Below, piece after piece: positions 33,601-41,615 of a stretch of DNA of 43,597 nucleotides. The translations under genes were made by a program, and so were the position numbers. Under the pieces are notes generated by a model. It was not told the DNA's origin. It saw only the letters and a list, made by a program, of their open reading frames with translations, and searched no databases. The DNA comes from Nitrospirota bacterium (GTDB taxonomy: Bacteria; Nitrospirota; Thermodesulfovibrionia; Thermodesulfovibrionales; Magnetobacteriaceae): contig JADFXF010000009.1 of NCBI GenBank assembly GCA_015233685.1, positions 1-43,597 of the forward strand. The letters run 5' to 3'. Within the stretch, counting starts at the first letter, position 1, and the number at the start of each line of letters is the position of its first letter.

Positions 33601-35802
33601 ATGAACAGTAAATTCAGTGATATGTTGGCCACCCCGATGAGTTCAGGCCTTACGGCGGTGATAATTTCTATCGCCATTTGTCTCAGCCTTTCGGTGTTTG
33701 TAAGGCTCCATGAGTACAGTGTATGGAAACAAAATCCGGCCAGTTATTTCGTTAACGGCACACCTATGATGACCACCGTGGATGCCTTTTACTGGGTACG
33801 CCTTGCAAGGGAATACAAAAACGGGACTTACTACGCAACTGACGGGGGCACCGCTGACAAGCTTAGATTTTTCCCGACAGATTCCTCTAAACCCGCCCGC
33901 GTCCCTGCAATAAGTGTTTTATTGGCAAAACTATCAGGCATGTTTGGCGATAATTTATACATTGCCGGGGTTTATCTTATCGCCGTGTTGTCCGGTTTTT
34001 TCATCGTGCCGCTTATTCTTTATTTCGGCAGGGCAGGCTCACTGCCAGCAGGCATCTTAGGCAGCCTTGTGGGAACTTTCAGCTTTATTTATCTGGTGCG
34101 GACATCGGCGGCGAGGGTGGATACCGATTCTCTCAACCTGTTTTTTCCTTTTTTGGCCTCTTTTTTCATCCTGCTCACCCATGAACACGGCGGACAGCCG
34201 CGCTCCAGCCGATTAGTTTATCTATACTGCGCCCTTGCCGGCTTAACTATGATGCTCATGGAGCTGTGGTATGGTATCAGTGAGTTCACATATATGTACC
34301 TCGCTTTTTTAGTTGTGTATCTTGTTATCGGGAAGAAGGGTTTTAAAACTACGTTTTTTTCAGCACTGATTTTTCTTTATTGCTCGTTTCCATTCTCGGT
34401 TAATGTCGCGGTTTTCTCGGTGGCGGCCTTGGTTCTTTTTTTTGGTTACACCTATTTGTTTGGCGGTAAAAAAATCAAACCGGTGTATGCGGCTATCGCG
34501 GTTTTGGTTTTCGTCGCGGCTATCGCGGCCTTCGTCTATAAGTCAGCCTATGCGACGAGCATGCTGTCCGGTCTGATAGATTCCTTCTCTTTTATAATTA
34601 AGAATTACTTCACCTCCGACATGGGGGGTAAACCAAGCGCCCTTACGCAGGTAACAGAGCTGCAACACTCCTCGGTTGCTGAGGTACTTGCCTATGTCAT
34701 AAAGGAACCGATGATAAGCGCCGTAGGGCTTATCGGCTTTATTGTTTTTATCATTTGGAACTTTAAAAAGGCCTTTCCTATTCTCCCCGTGTTTTTAATC
34801 GGCTTGACGGCCTTTCACGGGGCAAACAGGTTTGCCATGTATCTGGCGCCTTTTATCGGGGCAGGATTTGGCTATCTGATTACCGCCACCGTCCTATCCC
34901 TTACCGGTAAACTCAAAGATACCACGAGGAAATCTGTCGTTTACGTAACGGTCATCGTATTTTTTGTTGCTATAATCAATCAGACAGCGTTTTTCTTCAT
35001 CCCCCAACCAGCCCTTAACGTGGATTACTACAGGGCATTTCAGGACATAAAGGCCAAACTTCATGGAAAGCCCGTCATTCTGACATGGTGGGACTTCGGA
35101 TACGCCCTTGAGGATATAACCGGCTTTGCCACCTTTCACGACGGCGGTACCCAACATACCGAAAAAACCCTCTACATCGCCCACGCCCTCACCTCTGCAA
35201 GCCAGCCTGAACTTTATAACATCACGAGCTTTATCACCGGCAACGGCTCAACCGTAACCGCCGACGATATTATCAGGGACAGGGCGGAAGACAAACCCCT
35301 CGACAACGTCAAAAACGACAATATATACGTACTTTATACAAGCGATATGATAGGAAAATTTCCGGCTATGTACAACGTAAGGGGCATTGATATGCTCCGT
35401 ACCTCAGCCGAATCGCCTGTGATACAACCGCTTAGTTGCCAGTCTCTAAAAGACGATGTGCTTGATTGTTATGAAATAAAGGTTGATTTGAAGGCCGGCA
35501 AAATAAACAACGCAACACCCCTTAGAAAGGCTGTTTATGTTGATAACGGGTATACTGTGAAGAGCGTTGAATACGAACATAACAATGGCCTTTATCTTGA
35601 ATTGTTCGCCTCAGGAAAATCCATTAATGCTATCATGGTTGTAAACGGCGTGTTTTTTGATTCAAATCTAAACCAGATGTATTTGTTAGGAAAATACGAC
35701 AAGTCGTTGTTTGAAGAGGTCTACAGCGCCCTGCCCCAGGCGAGGCTCTTCAGGGTGAAAACACCCGTAATTCAGCCCGGTGATGCGGAAAAGAAGGGCT
35801 AA
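33601..35802 (+). CDS. pglB: PglB/STT3-family oligosaccharyltransferase
   Basis: This 733-aa enzyme should transfer a lipid-linked oligosaccharide to asparagine in the periplasm. Some 11-13 membrane helices cover residues 15-465, followed by a periplasmic C-terminal domain. The metal aspartate in external loop 1 is D61 (TTVDAFYWVR). The DxD-like motif is DTD at 174-176. The loop-5 motif is VTE with E353. WWDFG at 496-500 is the sequon-binding WWDYG motif. By eye, the position of the Campylobacter arginine that demands an acidic -2 residue is Y365 here. It converges with manC, the stop codons overlapping by 4 nt. GT2, ManC and a methyltransferase are near. Confidence 0.85.
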   Translation: MNSKFSDMLATPMSSGLTAVIISIAICLSLSVFVRLHEYSVWKQNPASYFVNGTPMMTTVDAFYWVRLAREYKNGTYYATDGGTADKLRFFPTDSSKPARVPAISVLLAKLSGMFGDNLYIAGVYLIAVLSGFFIVPLILYFGRAGSLPAGILGSLVGTFSFIYLVRTSAARVDTDSLNLFFPFLASFFILLTHEHGGQPRSSRLVYLYCALAGLTMMLMELWYGISEFTYMYLAFLVVYLVIGKKGFKTTFFSALIFLYCSFPFSVNVAVFSVAALVLFFGYTYLFGGKKIKPVYAAIAVLVFVAAIAAFVYKSAYATSMLSGLIDSFSFIIKNYFTSDMGGKPSALTQVTELQHSSVAEVLAYVIKEPMISAVGLIGFIVFIIWNFKKAFPILPVFLIGLTAFHGANRFAMYLAPFIGAGFGYLITATVLSLTGKLKDTTRKSVVYVTVIVFFVAIINQTAFFFIPQPALNVDYYRAFQDIKAKLHGKPVILTWWDFGYALEDITGFATFHDGGTQHTEKTLYIAHALTSASQPELYNITSFITGNGSTVTADDIIRDRAEDKPLDNVKNDNIYVLYTSDMIGKFPAMYNVRGIDMLRTSAESPVIQPLSCQSLKDDVLDCYEIKVDLKAGKINNATPLRKAVYVDNGYTVKSVEYEHNNGLYLELFASGKSINAIMVVNGVFFDSNLNQMYLLGKYDKSLFEEVYSALPQARLFRVKTPVIQPGDAEKKG

Positions 35803-37217
35803 GACCTCTCTCTTTCGTAAATATCTTCGAATCTCATAATGTCGTCTTCGTTAAGGTACTCGCCGTTTTGAACCTCTATGACCTCAAGTGGGATTTTCCC
35901 CTTGTTTTCAAGCCGGTGCGGGGTGGTCTTTGGCACATAAATGGATTCGTTTGCGTGGACATAAAGTTCCTTTTCGCCAACGGTTACTTTGGCCGTGCCG
36001 CTGACGACAACCCAGTGCTCAGACCTGTGCATGTGCATTTGCAGGCTGAGTGACTGAAGAGGATTCACTATCAGACGTTTTATCTGGTAACGGTCGCCCT
36101 TGCCCATGAGCGTGTAGCTTCCCCATGGCCTGTACGTGGTAACGTGTTCGTTTACCTCATGCCGCCCCCGTTCTTTTAACAGGGATACGATGTTCTTTAC
36201 CTTCTGCGCGTGCCCCCGCTTCGATACGAGGACGACATCATCCGTCTCAACGACGAGGCAGTCTTCAATGCCGATAGTAACGGTCAATCTCTTGTCGGCA
36301 AGCACCATGGTGTCTTTTGTGTCAATGGATACGACATCGCCCGTTGTGGCATTGCCTCCATGGTCTTTTTCCAATAATTCAAAAATCGAATCCCACGAGC
36401 CTATGTCGTTCCAGTAGATGTCCATGGGCATGGTAGCAATATTTTTGGACTTCTCCATGACAGCATAATCAATGGAAATAGTGGGCAAAGAGGCAAAGCC
36501 CTCAAGCATCTCGTCGTAACTCTTATCGAACATCCTGCCAATTTCAGGCGCGTAGCGGCGGAATTCCTCTGCTATAACGCCCGGCTTAAATATGAACATC
36601 CCTGAGTTCCAATAGTGCTGGCCGTCCCCGATATACTCAAGCGCTGTCTTGTCGTCAGGTTTTTCGGTAAACTCCTCTACGCGATAAATCTCTTCAGTGA
36701 GGCCGCTCAAAGTAAGGGGGTGCAACTCCCTTTTTATATACCCATAGCCGGTCTCAGGGCGCGTCGGCTTTATGCCAAAGGTTACGATATAACCCTCAAG
36801 GGCAGCCTTTTCGGCAGACTTCAAATATTCAACAAAACGCCCCGACGGGGCTATCACATGGTCTGATGGGCAGACAAACACGGTTTCGTCGTCAGTAGCG
36901 CCGAGTTTATCCATACAGTATTTTACGCCGAGTGCAATTGCGGGGGCGGTGTTTCTGGCCGTTGGCTCAAAGATTATGTGTCCCCTGGCGTTGACTTCAC
37001 GGTCCAGAGATTCCATGTCTGATTTTACGTGGAACTTGTACTCCTTATTGGTCAGGACGATTATATCCTCAGGAGGCACGGCAAGGAGCGCCCTGGCCAT
37101 AGTTTCCTGAAGAAGGGACTGCCTTCCCTTTAATTTTATAAATTGCTTGGGATAACTCTTCCTGCTTAACGGCCAGAGCCGCGTGCCAGAGCCTCCTGCA
37201 AGTAATAATACCTTCAT
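35799..37217 (-). CDS. manC: Mannose-1-phosphate guanylyltransferase / mannose-6-phosphate isomerase
   Basis: This 472-aa bifunctional enzyme makes GDP-mannose. The nucleotidyltransferase motif GGSGTRLWPLSRKSYPKQF lies at 8-26 and FTEKPD near 183. The C-terminal cupin isomerase domain has the metal motif QMHMHRSEHWVVVSG near 405-420. Length fits the AlgA/ManC type. It supplies GDP-mannose for the nearby glycan genes. No ribosome site precedes the ATG; TTGAGT and TACTCT lie 18 nt apart and end 7 nt before it. The symbol algA or xanB is also used for such proteins. Confidence 0.94.
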   Translation of the reverse strand: MKVLLLAGGSGTRLWPLSRKSYPKQFIKLKGRQSLLQETMARALLAVPPEDIIVLTNKEYKFHVKSDMESLDREVNARGHIIFEPTARNTAPAIALGVKYCMDKLGATDDETVFVCPSDHVIAPSGRFVEYLKSAEKAALEGYIVTFGIKPTRPETGYGYIKRELHPLTLSGLTEEIYRVEEFTEKPDDKTALEYIGDGQHYWNSGMFIFKPGVIAEEFRRYAPEIGRMFDKSYDEMLEGFASLPTISIDYAVMEKSKNIATMPMDIYWNDIGSWDSIFELLEKDHGGNATTGDVVSIDTKDTMVLADKRLTVTIGIEDCLVVETDDVVLVSKRGHAQKVKNIVSLLKERGRHEVNEHVTTYRPWGSYTLMGKGDRYQIKRLIVNPLQSLSLQMHMHRSEHWVVVSGTAKVTVGEKELYVHANESIYVPKTTPHRLENKGKIPLEVIEVQNGEYLNEDDIMRFEDIYERERS

Positions 37218-37224
37218 AATTAAA

Positions 37225-37254
37225 AGAGTAACACAATGAGATGAAAATACTCAA
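37225..37254 (-). promoter_or_regulatory. Promoter of manC, leaderless layout
   Basis: On the minus strand TTGAGT (37254-37249) and TACTCT (37230-37225) are 18 nt apart. The ATG follows 7 nt after the -10, so the transcript would begin at or next to the start codon. Confidence 0.5.
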
Positions 37255-37284
37255 CGCCATGCCAGAGGATTGTCATGTCAGAAG

Positions 37285-37374
37285 ATTAAAAGGATTAACG
37301 ACGAAGGGGAGGTAACCTCCCCTTCACCCCGTAATCTCGCCCACGCTTTGTCTGTTGAATTTGGGCTGCCGCCC
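37285..37374. repeat. Dispersed two-hairpin repeat, copy B
   Basis: Stem one is GAAGGGGAGG, loop TAA, CCTCCCCTTC (37303-37325). Stem two is GGGC, loop TGCC, GCCC (37363-37374). It aligns with copy A at 29712-29793. Relative to copy A, the G-to-A change in the left arm of stem one is matched by C-to-T in the right arm. It occupies the gap between manC and ispA, which are divergently transcribed. Confidence 0.7.
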
Positions 37375-37451
37375 GTTGGCGGCTTCCAGTGCTCCGGCGC
37401 TGAGTTGTTAGTTTTGTTTGTGTTTTGTTGTGGTTCTATTTTACTGCCTTA

Positions 37452-37460
37452 TGTTATACT
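37452..37460 (+). promoter_or_regulatory. Extended -10 promoter upstream of ispA
   Basis: TGT precedes TATACT (37455-37460), 21 nt before the GTG start of ispA. No clear -35 is present. It would drive ispA and dxs together. Confidence 0.5.
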
Positions 37461-37481
37461 AACTGGCTAAGAGGAGGCCCC

Positions 37482-38360
37482 GTGGACCTTAAGACCTATT
37501 TAGGAGAGAAAAAAGCGCTCATTGAGGATTTCGTCAGTGGATATTTCAGACAACCCATAGCACCTGAGGTCCTGCACGAATCCATGAAATATTCTCTTTT
37601 GGCCGGGGGCAAGAGGATACGCCCGGTACTGTGCCTGACCGCCTATGAGACATGCGGCGGCAACGGACAGGACATCCTGCCACAGGCGGCAGCTATTGAG
37701 CTTATACACACTTATTCCCTCATACACGACGACCTTCCCGCTATGGACGACGACGACCTCAGGCGCGGCAAGCCCACTAACCATGTCATCTACGGCGAGG
37801 CGATGGCCATACTGGCCGGTGATGGCCTTTTGACCGAGGCGTTCAGGATGTTTTCCGGTAATGGCAGCCTCACACCCGCGGTGCTTCTAAAGGCCATCAA
37901 TGAACTGTCGTCGGCTGCCGGCCTCTTCGGCATGGTCGCAGGTCAGGCGATGGATATAATCTCAGAGGGTAAGGCGCATGACAAAAAGGTACTGGAATTC
38001 ATCCACCGCAACAAGACGGCCGCCCTTTTAAAGGCCTCCGTGCGGCTGGGTGGTATTTTGTATAATGCTGAAGATGCCGAAATGGACTCACTTACCGGCT
38101 ACGGCGAGGCAATAGGACTTGCCTTTCAAATAGTGGACGATATTCTCGATGTAACGGGCACAACGGAGGAACTTGGAAAGCCCCGCGGCTCGGATGAAAA
38201 TAAAAACAAACTGACATACCCCGCTATGTATGGAGTAGAGGGGTCAAGGACTATGGCAAAGGAACAAATTGACAGGGCGCTTCAGTCGGTCGAATTTTTC
38301 GGCCCAAAGGCGCACTGGTTTGAGGAAATAGCTAATTATCTTTTAAAGAGGTCAAATTAA
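37482..38360 (+). CDS. ispA: Polyprenyl (farnesyl/geranylgeranyl) diphosphate synthase
   Basis: This 292-aa prenyltransferase builds C15 or C20 diphosphates from DMAPP and IPP. The first Asp-rich motif is in HDDLPAMDDDDLRRGKPT near residue 83, and the second is DDILD near 219. GGKRIRP near residue 45 is the IPP-binding segment. The GTG at 37482 is chosen because GAGGAGG lies 4 nt upstream and the protein then starts as the family does; an upstream ATG would add a spurious hydrophobic stretch. The gene is 6 nt from dxs, forming an isoprenoid operon. Confidence 0.94.
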   Translation: MDLKTYLGEKKALIEDFVSGYFRQPIAPEVLHESMKYSLLAGGKRIRPVLCLTAYETCGGNGQDILPQAAAIELIHTYSLIHDDLPAMDDDDLRRGKPTNHVIYGEAMAILAGDGLLTEAFRMFSGNGSLTPAVLLKAINELSSAAGLFGMVAGQAMDIISEGKAHDKKVLEFIHRNKTAALLKASVRLGGILYNAEDAEMDSLTGYGEAIGLAFQIVDDILDVTGTTEELGKPRGSDENKNKLTYPAMYGVEGSRTMAKEQIDRALQSVEFFGPKAHWFEEIANYLLKRSN

Positions 38361-38366
38361 AACCCT

Positions 38367-40253
38367 ATGATATTGAAAGATATAAAATCCCCGCAGGACA
38401 TAAAACAACTCGACTTAGGCGAACTTGAAGAGCTGGCACAGGAAATCAGAGACTGCATAATCAACCGTGTCTCAATAAACGGCGGGCATCTGGCCTCAAG
38501 CCTCGGCGTCATAGAGCTGACAATAGCCATGCACTATGTATTTAAATCCCCGCGCGACAAGATAATATGGGACGTCGGCCACCAATGCTACCCGCACAAG
38601 CTGCTCACAGGCCGATACGACACATTCCATACGTTGAGGCAATACGGCGGCATATCCGGTTTCCCGCGCCGCGTTGAGAGCCAACACGACGCATTTGGAG
38701 TCGGCCACAGCTCAACAAGCATCTCGGCAGCCCTAGGAATCGCAGAGGGACGTGAACTAACGGCAAAGCATTTCAAGGTCATAGCGGTAATCGGAGACGG
38801 CGCAATGACCGGCGGGCTGGCCTTTGAGGGGCTTAACCACGCCGGACACCTTAAGAAAGACCTCATTGTCGTCTTAAACGACAATGAGATGTCTATTTCT
38901 AAAAATGTCGGCGCGCTCTCGTCATATTTGACGAAGATAATGGCCGGAAATCTGTATAAAAAATTCAAGAAAGAGACTAAAAACATAATCGAAATCATAC
39001 CAAAAGTGGGCGGCCATGTCTCAAAGCTCGCACAAAAGACCGAGGACACGCTGAAGTATTTCTTCCTTCCAGGTATGCTTTTTGAGGAACTAGGCTTTTC
39101 CTACGCCGGTCCGGTTGACGGCCACGACATAGCAAAACTCATTGATACGTTTGAGTGTATAAAGGACTCCACGACCCCCATGCTTATTCACGTTGTGACG
39201 ACTAAGGGCAAGGGCTATGAGTTCTCCGAAAAAAATCCCGCGACATTTCACGGCGTCGGGCCGTTTGAGCTGGAGACCGGCGAACTAAGGACATCCCCTC
39301 AGAGGCCATCCTTCAGCGCAGTGTTCGGGCAGCACCTAACAGAGGCAGCCGAAAAAGACCCCCGTATTGTGGCAATCACCGCCGCCATGAAGGCAGGCAC
39401 GGGGCTGAGGGAATTTGCCGCACGTTTCCCTGAGAGGTTTTATGACGTGGGGATAGCCGAACCCCATGCCGTCACCTTTGCCGCCGGCATGGCCACACAA
39501 GGGCTTAGGCCTGTTGTGGCAATATACTCCACCTTCTTACAGAGGGCATACGACGAAATAATACACGATGTGTGCCTGCAGAACTTGCCCGTAGTGTTTG
39601 CGGTGGACAGGGCGGGGATTGTCGGCGAAGACGGCCCCACGCACCACGGCGTTTATGACATATCGTTTTTAAGGCATATCCCAAATCTCACTATCATGTC
39701 CCCGAAAAACTCCATCGAGATGAAAGAAATGCTCAAACTCTCAATCGCCCACGAAGGCCCGTCTGTCATCAGGTACTCAAGGGACTGCATGAACGAGGAA
39801 ATCGAGGCGTCAAAGACGCCTGTCGAAATGGGTAAGGCCGAGGTCATAGAGGAAGGCGGTGATGTTGCCATACTCGCCGTCGGAGGTTGTGTTCTGGCGG
39901 CTATACACGCGGCCCATCGCCTGAGAGAGAAGGGAATCACCGCCATGGTAGTAAATGTAAGGTTCATCAGGCCGCTTGACACGGCCCTCATCAGAGAGAT
40001 TGCAGGGACAATAGGTAAGATTATTACCGTAGAGGAAAATGTGTTGGCCGGAGGCTTCGGCAGCTCAGTCCTCGAATATCTGAACTCCGCGGATGCCGGA
40101 GAAAACACCATGGGCGTCGGGGTAAAGATAGTCGCCCTCCCTGACCGCTTCATCGAGCACGGCAGCCAGCCGCTGCTCAGACACCTCTATGGCCTCGATG
40201 ACGACGGTATATATCACGCAGCCCTCGTACTTTTAAAACGGGAGGACTTGTGA
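38367..40253 (+). CDS. dxs: 1-deoxy-D-xylulose-5-phosphate synthase
   Basis: This 628-aa thiamine-diphosphate enzyme joins pyruvate and glyceraldehyde-3-phosphate, the first step of the MEP isoprenoid pathway. The ThDP motif GDGAMTGG lies near residue 144 and NDNEMSIS near 171. The transketolase-like central domain shows RAYDEIIHDVCLQNLPVVF and GEDGPTHHG. Length and domain order (N-terminal ThDP, pyrimidine-binding, C-terminal) are standard. It starts 6 nt after ispA, with GAGGTC inside the ispA 3' end as its ribosome site. No terminator hairpin is evident after it. Confidence 0.97.
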   Translation: MILKDIKSPQDIKQLDLGELEELAQEIRDCIINRVSINGGHLASSLGVIELTIAMHYVFKSPRDKIIWDVGHQCYPHKLLTGRYDTFHTLRQYGGISGFPRRVESQHDAFGVGHSSTSISAALGIAEGRELTAKHFKVIAVIGDGAMTGGLAFEGLNHAGHLKKDLIVVLNDNEMSISKNVGALSSYLTKIMAGNLYKKFKKETKNIIEIIPKVGGHVSKLAQKTEDTLKYFFLPGMLFEELGFSYAGPVDGHDIAKLIDTFECIKDSTTPMLIHVVTTKGKGYEFSEKNPATFHGVGPFELETGELRTSPQRPSFSAVFGQHLTEAAEKDPRIVAITAAMKAGTGLREFAARFPERFYDVGIAEPHAVTFAAGMATQGLRPVVAIYSTFLQRAYDEIIHDVCLQNLPVVFAVDRAGIVGEDGPTHHGVYDISFLRHIPNLTIMSPKNSIEMKEMLKLSIAHEGPSVIRYSRDCMNEEIEASKTPVEMGKAEVIEEGGDVAILAVGGCVLAAIHAAHRLREKGITAMVVNVRFIRPLDTALIREIAGTIGKIITVEENVLAGGFGSSVLEYLNSADAGENTMGVGVKIVALPDRFIEHGSQPLLRHLYGLDDDGIYHAALVLLKREDL

Positions 40254-40282
40254 AAGGGGCGATGACTATTTTTTTTAGTGCG

Positions 40283-40690
40283 TTATTTGGGCATGAGATA
40301 TGTAAACGGCTCTATTGGGATGTTCCTTAGTATCCAAAAGAGGACGATGACAACCGGGACAATCCATGTGTACCGCACGTACTGATGAGACAACCATGGC
40401 GGGCGAGGAAACACCCTAATCTCCAAAGCGATGCCAATGGCCAGAAAGGGCAGCGCCAAAACCGTCAGGGGATTGAGCCTAAACGCGGCGGTATAATTGC
40501 CGTGAAGCAGTTGGTGTAGCGCACGCGTACTGCCGCAGCCCGGGCAGTAGAGGCCAGTAAGCTGGTAAAACAAGCACTTGGGGTAAAACCCGTTCAAAGA
40601 AGGGTCATACATATACAAGGTGGCGGCTGCCACTATCAGAGCCGCCACTATCAGAATTGATAAGAAAACTGTTCGCAACACTGTTCGCAA
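40283..40690 (-). CDS. DUF2752 membrane protein
   Basis: This 135-aa protein has a membrane helix at 8-28, the DUF2752 core YPKCLFYQLTGLYCPGCGSTRALHQLLHG (quoted here in part: LYCPGCGSTRALHQLLHG), and two further helices. The conserved CPGCGSTRA motif is the family hallmark; the biochemical role is unknown. Translation appears to start at TTG (40690), since a stop lies upstream with no ATG. A 12-bp tandem duplication supplies two TTG codons at the start. It follows the zinc-ribbon/CD225 gene by 21 nt. Confidence 0.8.
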   Translation of the reverse strand: MRTVLRTVFLSILIVAALIVAAATLYMYDPSLNGFYPKCLFYQLTGLYCPGCGSTRALHQLLHGNYTAAFRLNPLTVLALPFLAIGIALEIRVFPRPPWLSHQYVRYTWIVPVVIVLFWILRNIPIEPFTYLMPK

Positions 40691-40711
40691 TATAATACCT
40701 GTATGTTCAAT

Positions 40712-41089
40712 TCAGTGCGATAACGCGCCCCCGATAAGTGCCACAATGCCTATCAACGCAAGACCTGCCCATGAAGCGATGGAAATCCAGCACCACATTT
40801 TAGCCTTTTTTGAGCTGTGCCGGGCACCGGCCACATCGCCGACCCTCAGCCTGGTGCCTACCTGGGCCGAATATACTATGGCGACAATACCCACGGGCAG
40901 ACAGCAAAACAGGGTTGACAAAATAGACCACACGAGATAGTCCGGGACGTGCTCCTGCGCGCGATATGGCTCTGCGCCACCCAAAGGCTGATGAGCGTCA
41001 ACAAAAGGCTGATGAAGCAGCGCCTCACATTTGACACACTTATAGTAGTTGTCTTCGTTTTGACTCCCGCATCTGGAACAATAAATCAT
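40712..41089 (-). CDS. Zinc-ribbon plus CD225/dispanin-like membrane protein
   Basis: This 125-aa protein begins with a zinc ribbon (CSRCGSQ and CVKCEALL, residues 4-25). Its second half resembles the CD225/dispanin (IFITM-like) domain: VPDYLVWSILSTLFCCLPVG, then IVAIVYSAQV, a cytoplasmic loop with RVGDVAGARHSSKKAK, and a second membrane helix. Bacterial dispanins are poorly understood. GAGGGG lies about 9 nt before the ATG. It is co-directional with DUF2752, a pairing I have the impression recurs in bacteria. Confidence 0.8.
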   Translation of the reverse strand: MIYCSRCGSQNEDNYYKCVKCEALLHQPFVDAHQPLGGAEPYRAQEHVPDYLVWSILSTLFCCLPVGIVAIVYSAQVGTRLRVGDVAGARHSSKKAKMWCWISIASWAGLALIGIVALIGGALSH

Positions 41090-41152
41090 TGCCGTATCCC
41101 CTCATATGAATTAACAAACCACAGGATTGTAACATTTAACCCATGACAAAAT

Positions 41153-41167
41153 ATATCCTGCGGATAT
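41153..41167. promoter_or_regulatory. 15-bp palindrome in a divergent intergenic region
   Basis: ATATCC-TGC-GGATAT is a perfect inverted repeat. It lies 20 nt upstream of the cytochrome promoter and 63 nt upstream of the divergent zinc-ribbon gene, where an operator would be expected. ATCCTGCGG recurs at 41174-41182. Confidence 0.4.
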
Positions 41168-41187
41168 GATAAAATCCTGCGGGGCTT

Positions 41188-41217
41188 TTGACATAGGGGT
41201 CTATTCTGTGGTACAAT
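41188..41217 (+). promoter_or_regulatory. Consensus promoter of the monoheme cytochrome gene
   Basis: A perfect TTGACA (41188-41193) and TACAAT (41212-41217) are 18 nt apart, the same hexamers and spacing as the methyltransferase promoter. The leader would be about 65 nt. Confidence 0.7.
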
Positions 41218-41289
41218 CCCCATGCGAATATAATATTTGTGCAATGAAGCCGTATAAATAAAATTTGTGATTAAAAGGAGGTGAAAACG

Positions 41290-41544
41290 ATGAAAAAGAT
41301 ATTAGCAATGTCACTGGTATTAGTTTTTGGCTTTGCCACATTGGCAATGGCTGGAGGCTTTGATAAGTGCGCCGGTTGCCATAATGGAAAGGTCGCCCCT
41401 GATAAGGCGGCTCTGGCAGCAAAGTTGAAGACCGCTGCCGCCTTTGTAACGGCCGCGAAAGAATCGAAAAATCCTATGATGAACGCAGTCAAGGGCAACG
41501 AGGCCAACCTAAAGGAAGCAGCTGCAGACGCGGGTCTGAAATAA
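41290..41544 (+). CDS. Small periplasmic monoheme cytochrome c
   Basis: This 84-aa protein has a signal peptide (MKKILAMSLVLVFGFATLAM, cleavage near AMAGG). A single CAGCH heme-binding motif starts at C27, and the rest is a short helical tail. A methionine in NPMMNAV may be the distal heme ligand. It resembles small class I cytochromes c. The ATG at 41290 is chosen because AAGGAGG lies 8 nt upstream; a GTG at 41281 overlaps that site. It has its own promoter and terminator, so it is a single-gene unit. Confidence 0.85.
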   Translation: MKKILAMSLVLVFGFATLAMAGGFDKCAGCHNGKVAPDKAALAAKLKTAAAFVTAAKESKNPMMNAVKGNEANLKEAAADAGLK

Positions 41545-41560
41545 TTTCACAATTTACAAA

Positions 41561-41589
41561 GGCAGACAGGCCCTGGCTGCTTGTCTGCC
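41561..41589 (+). terminator. Hairpin after the cytochrome gene
   Basis: GGCAGACA (41561-41568) pairs with TGTCTGCC (41582-41589) across a 13-nt loop, followed by CTTGTATATG. It lies 16 nt after the stop codon. Confidence 0.6.
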
Positions 41590-41615
41590 CTTGTATATGA
41601 GCCCCCGGCCAGTAT

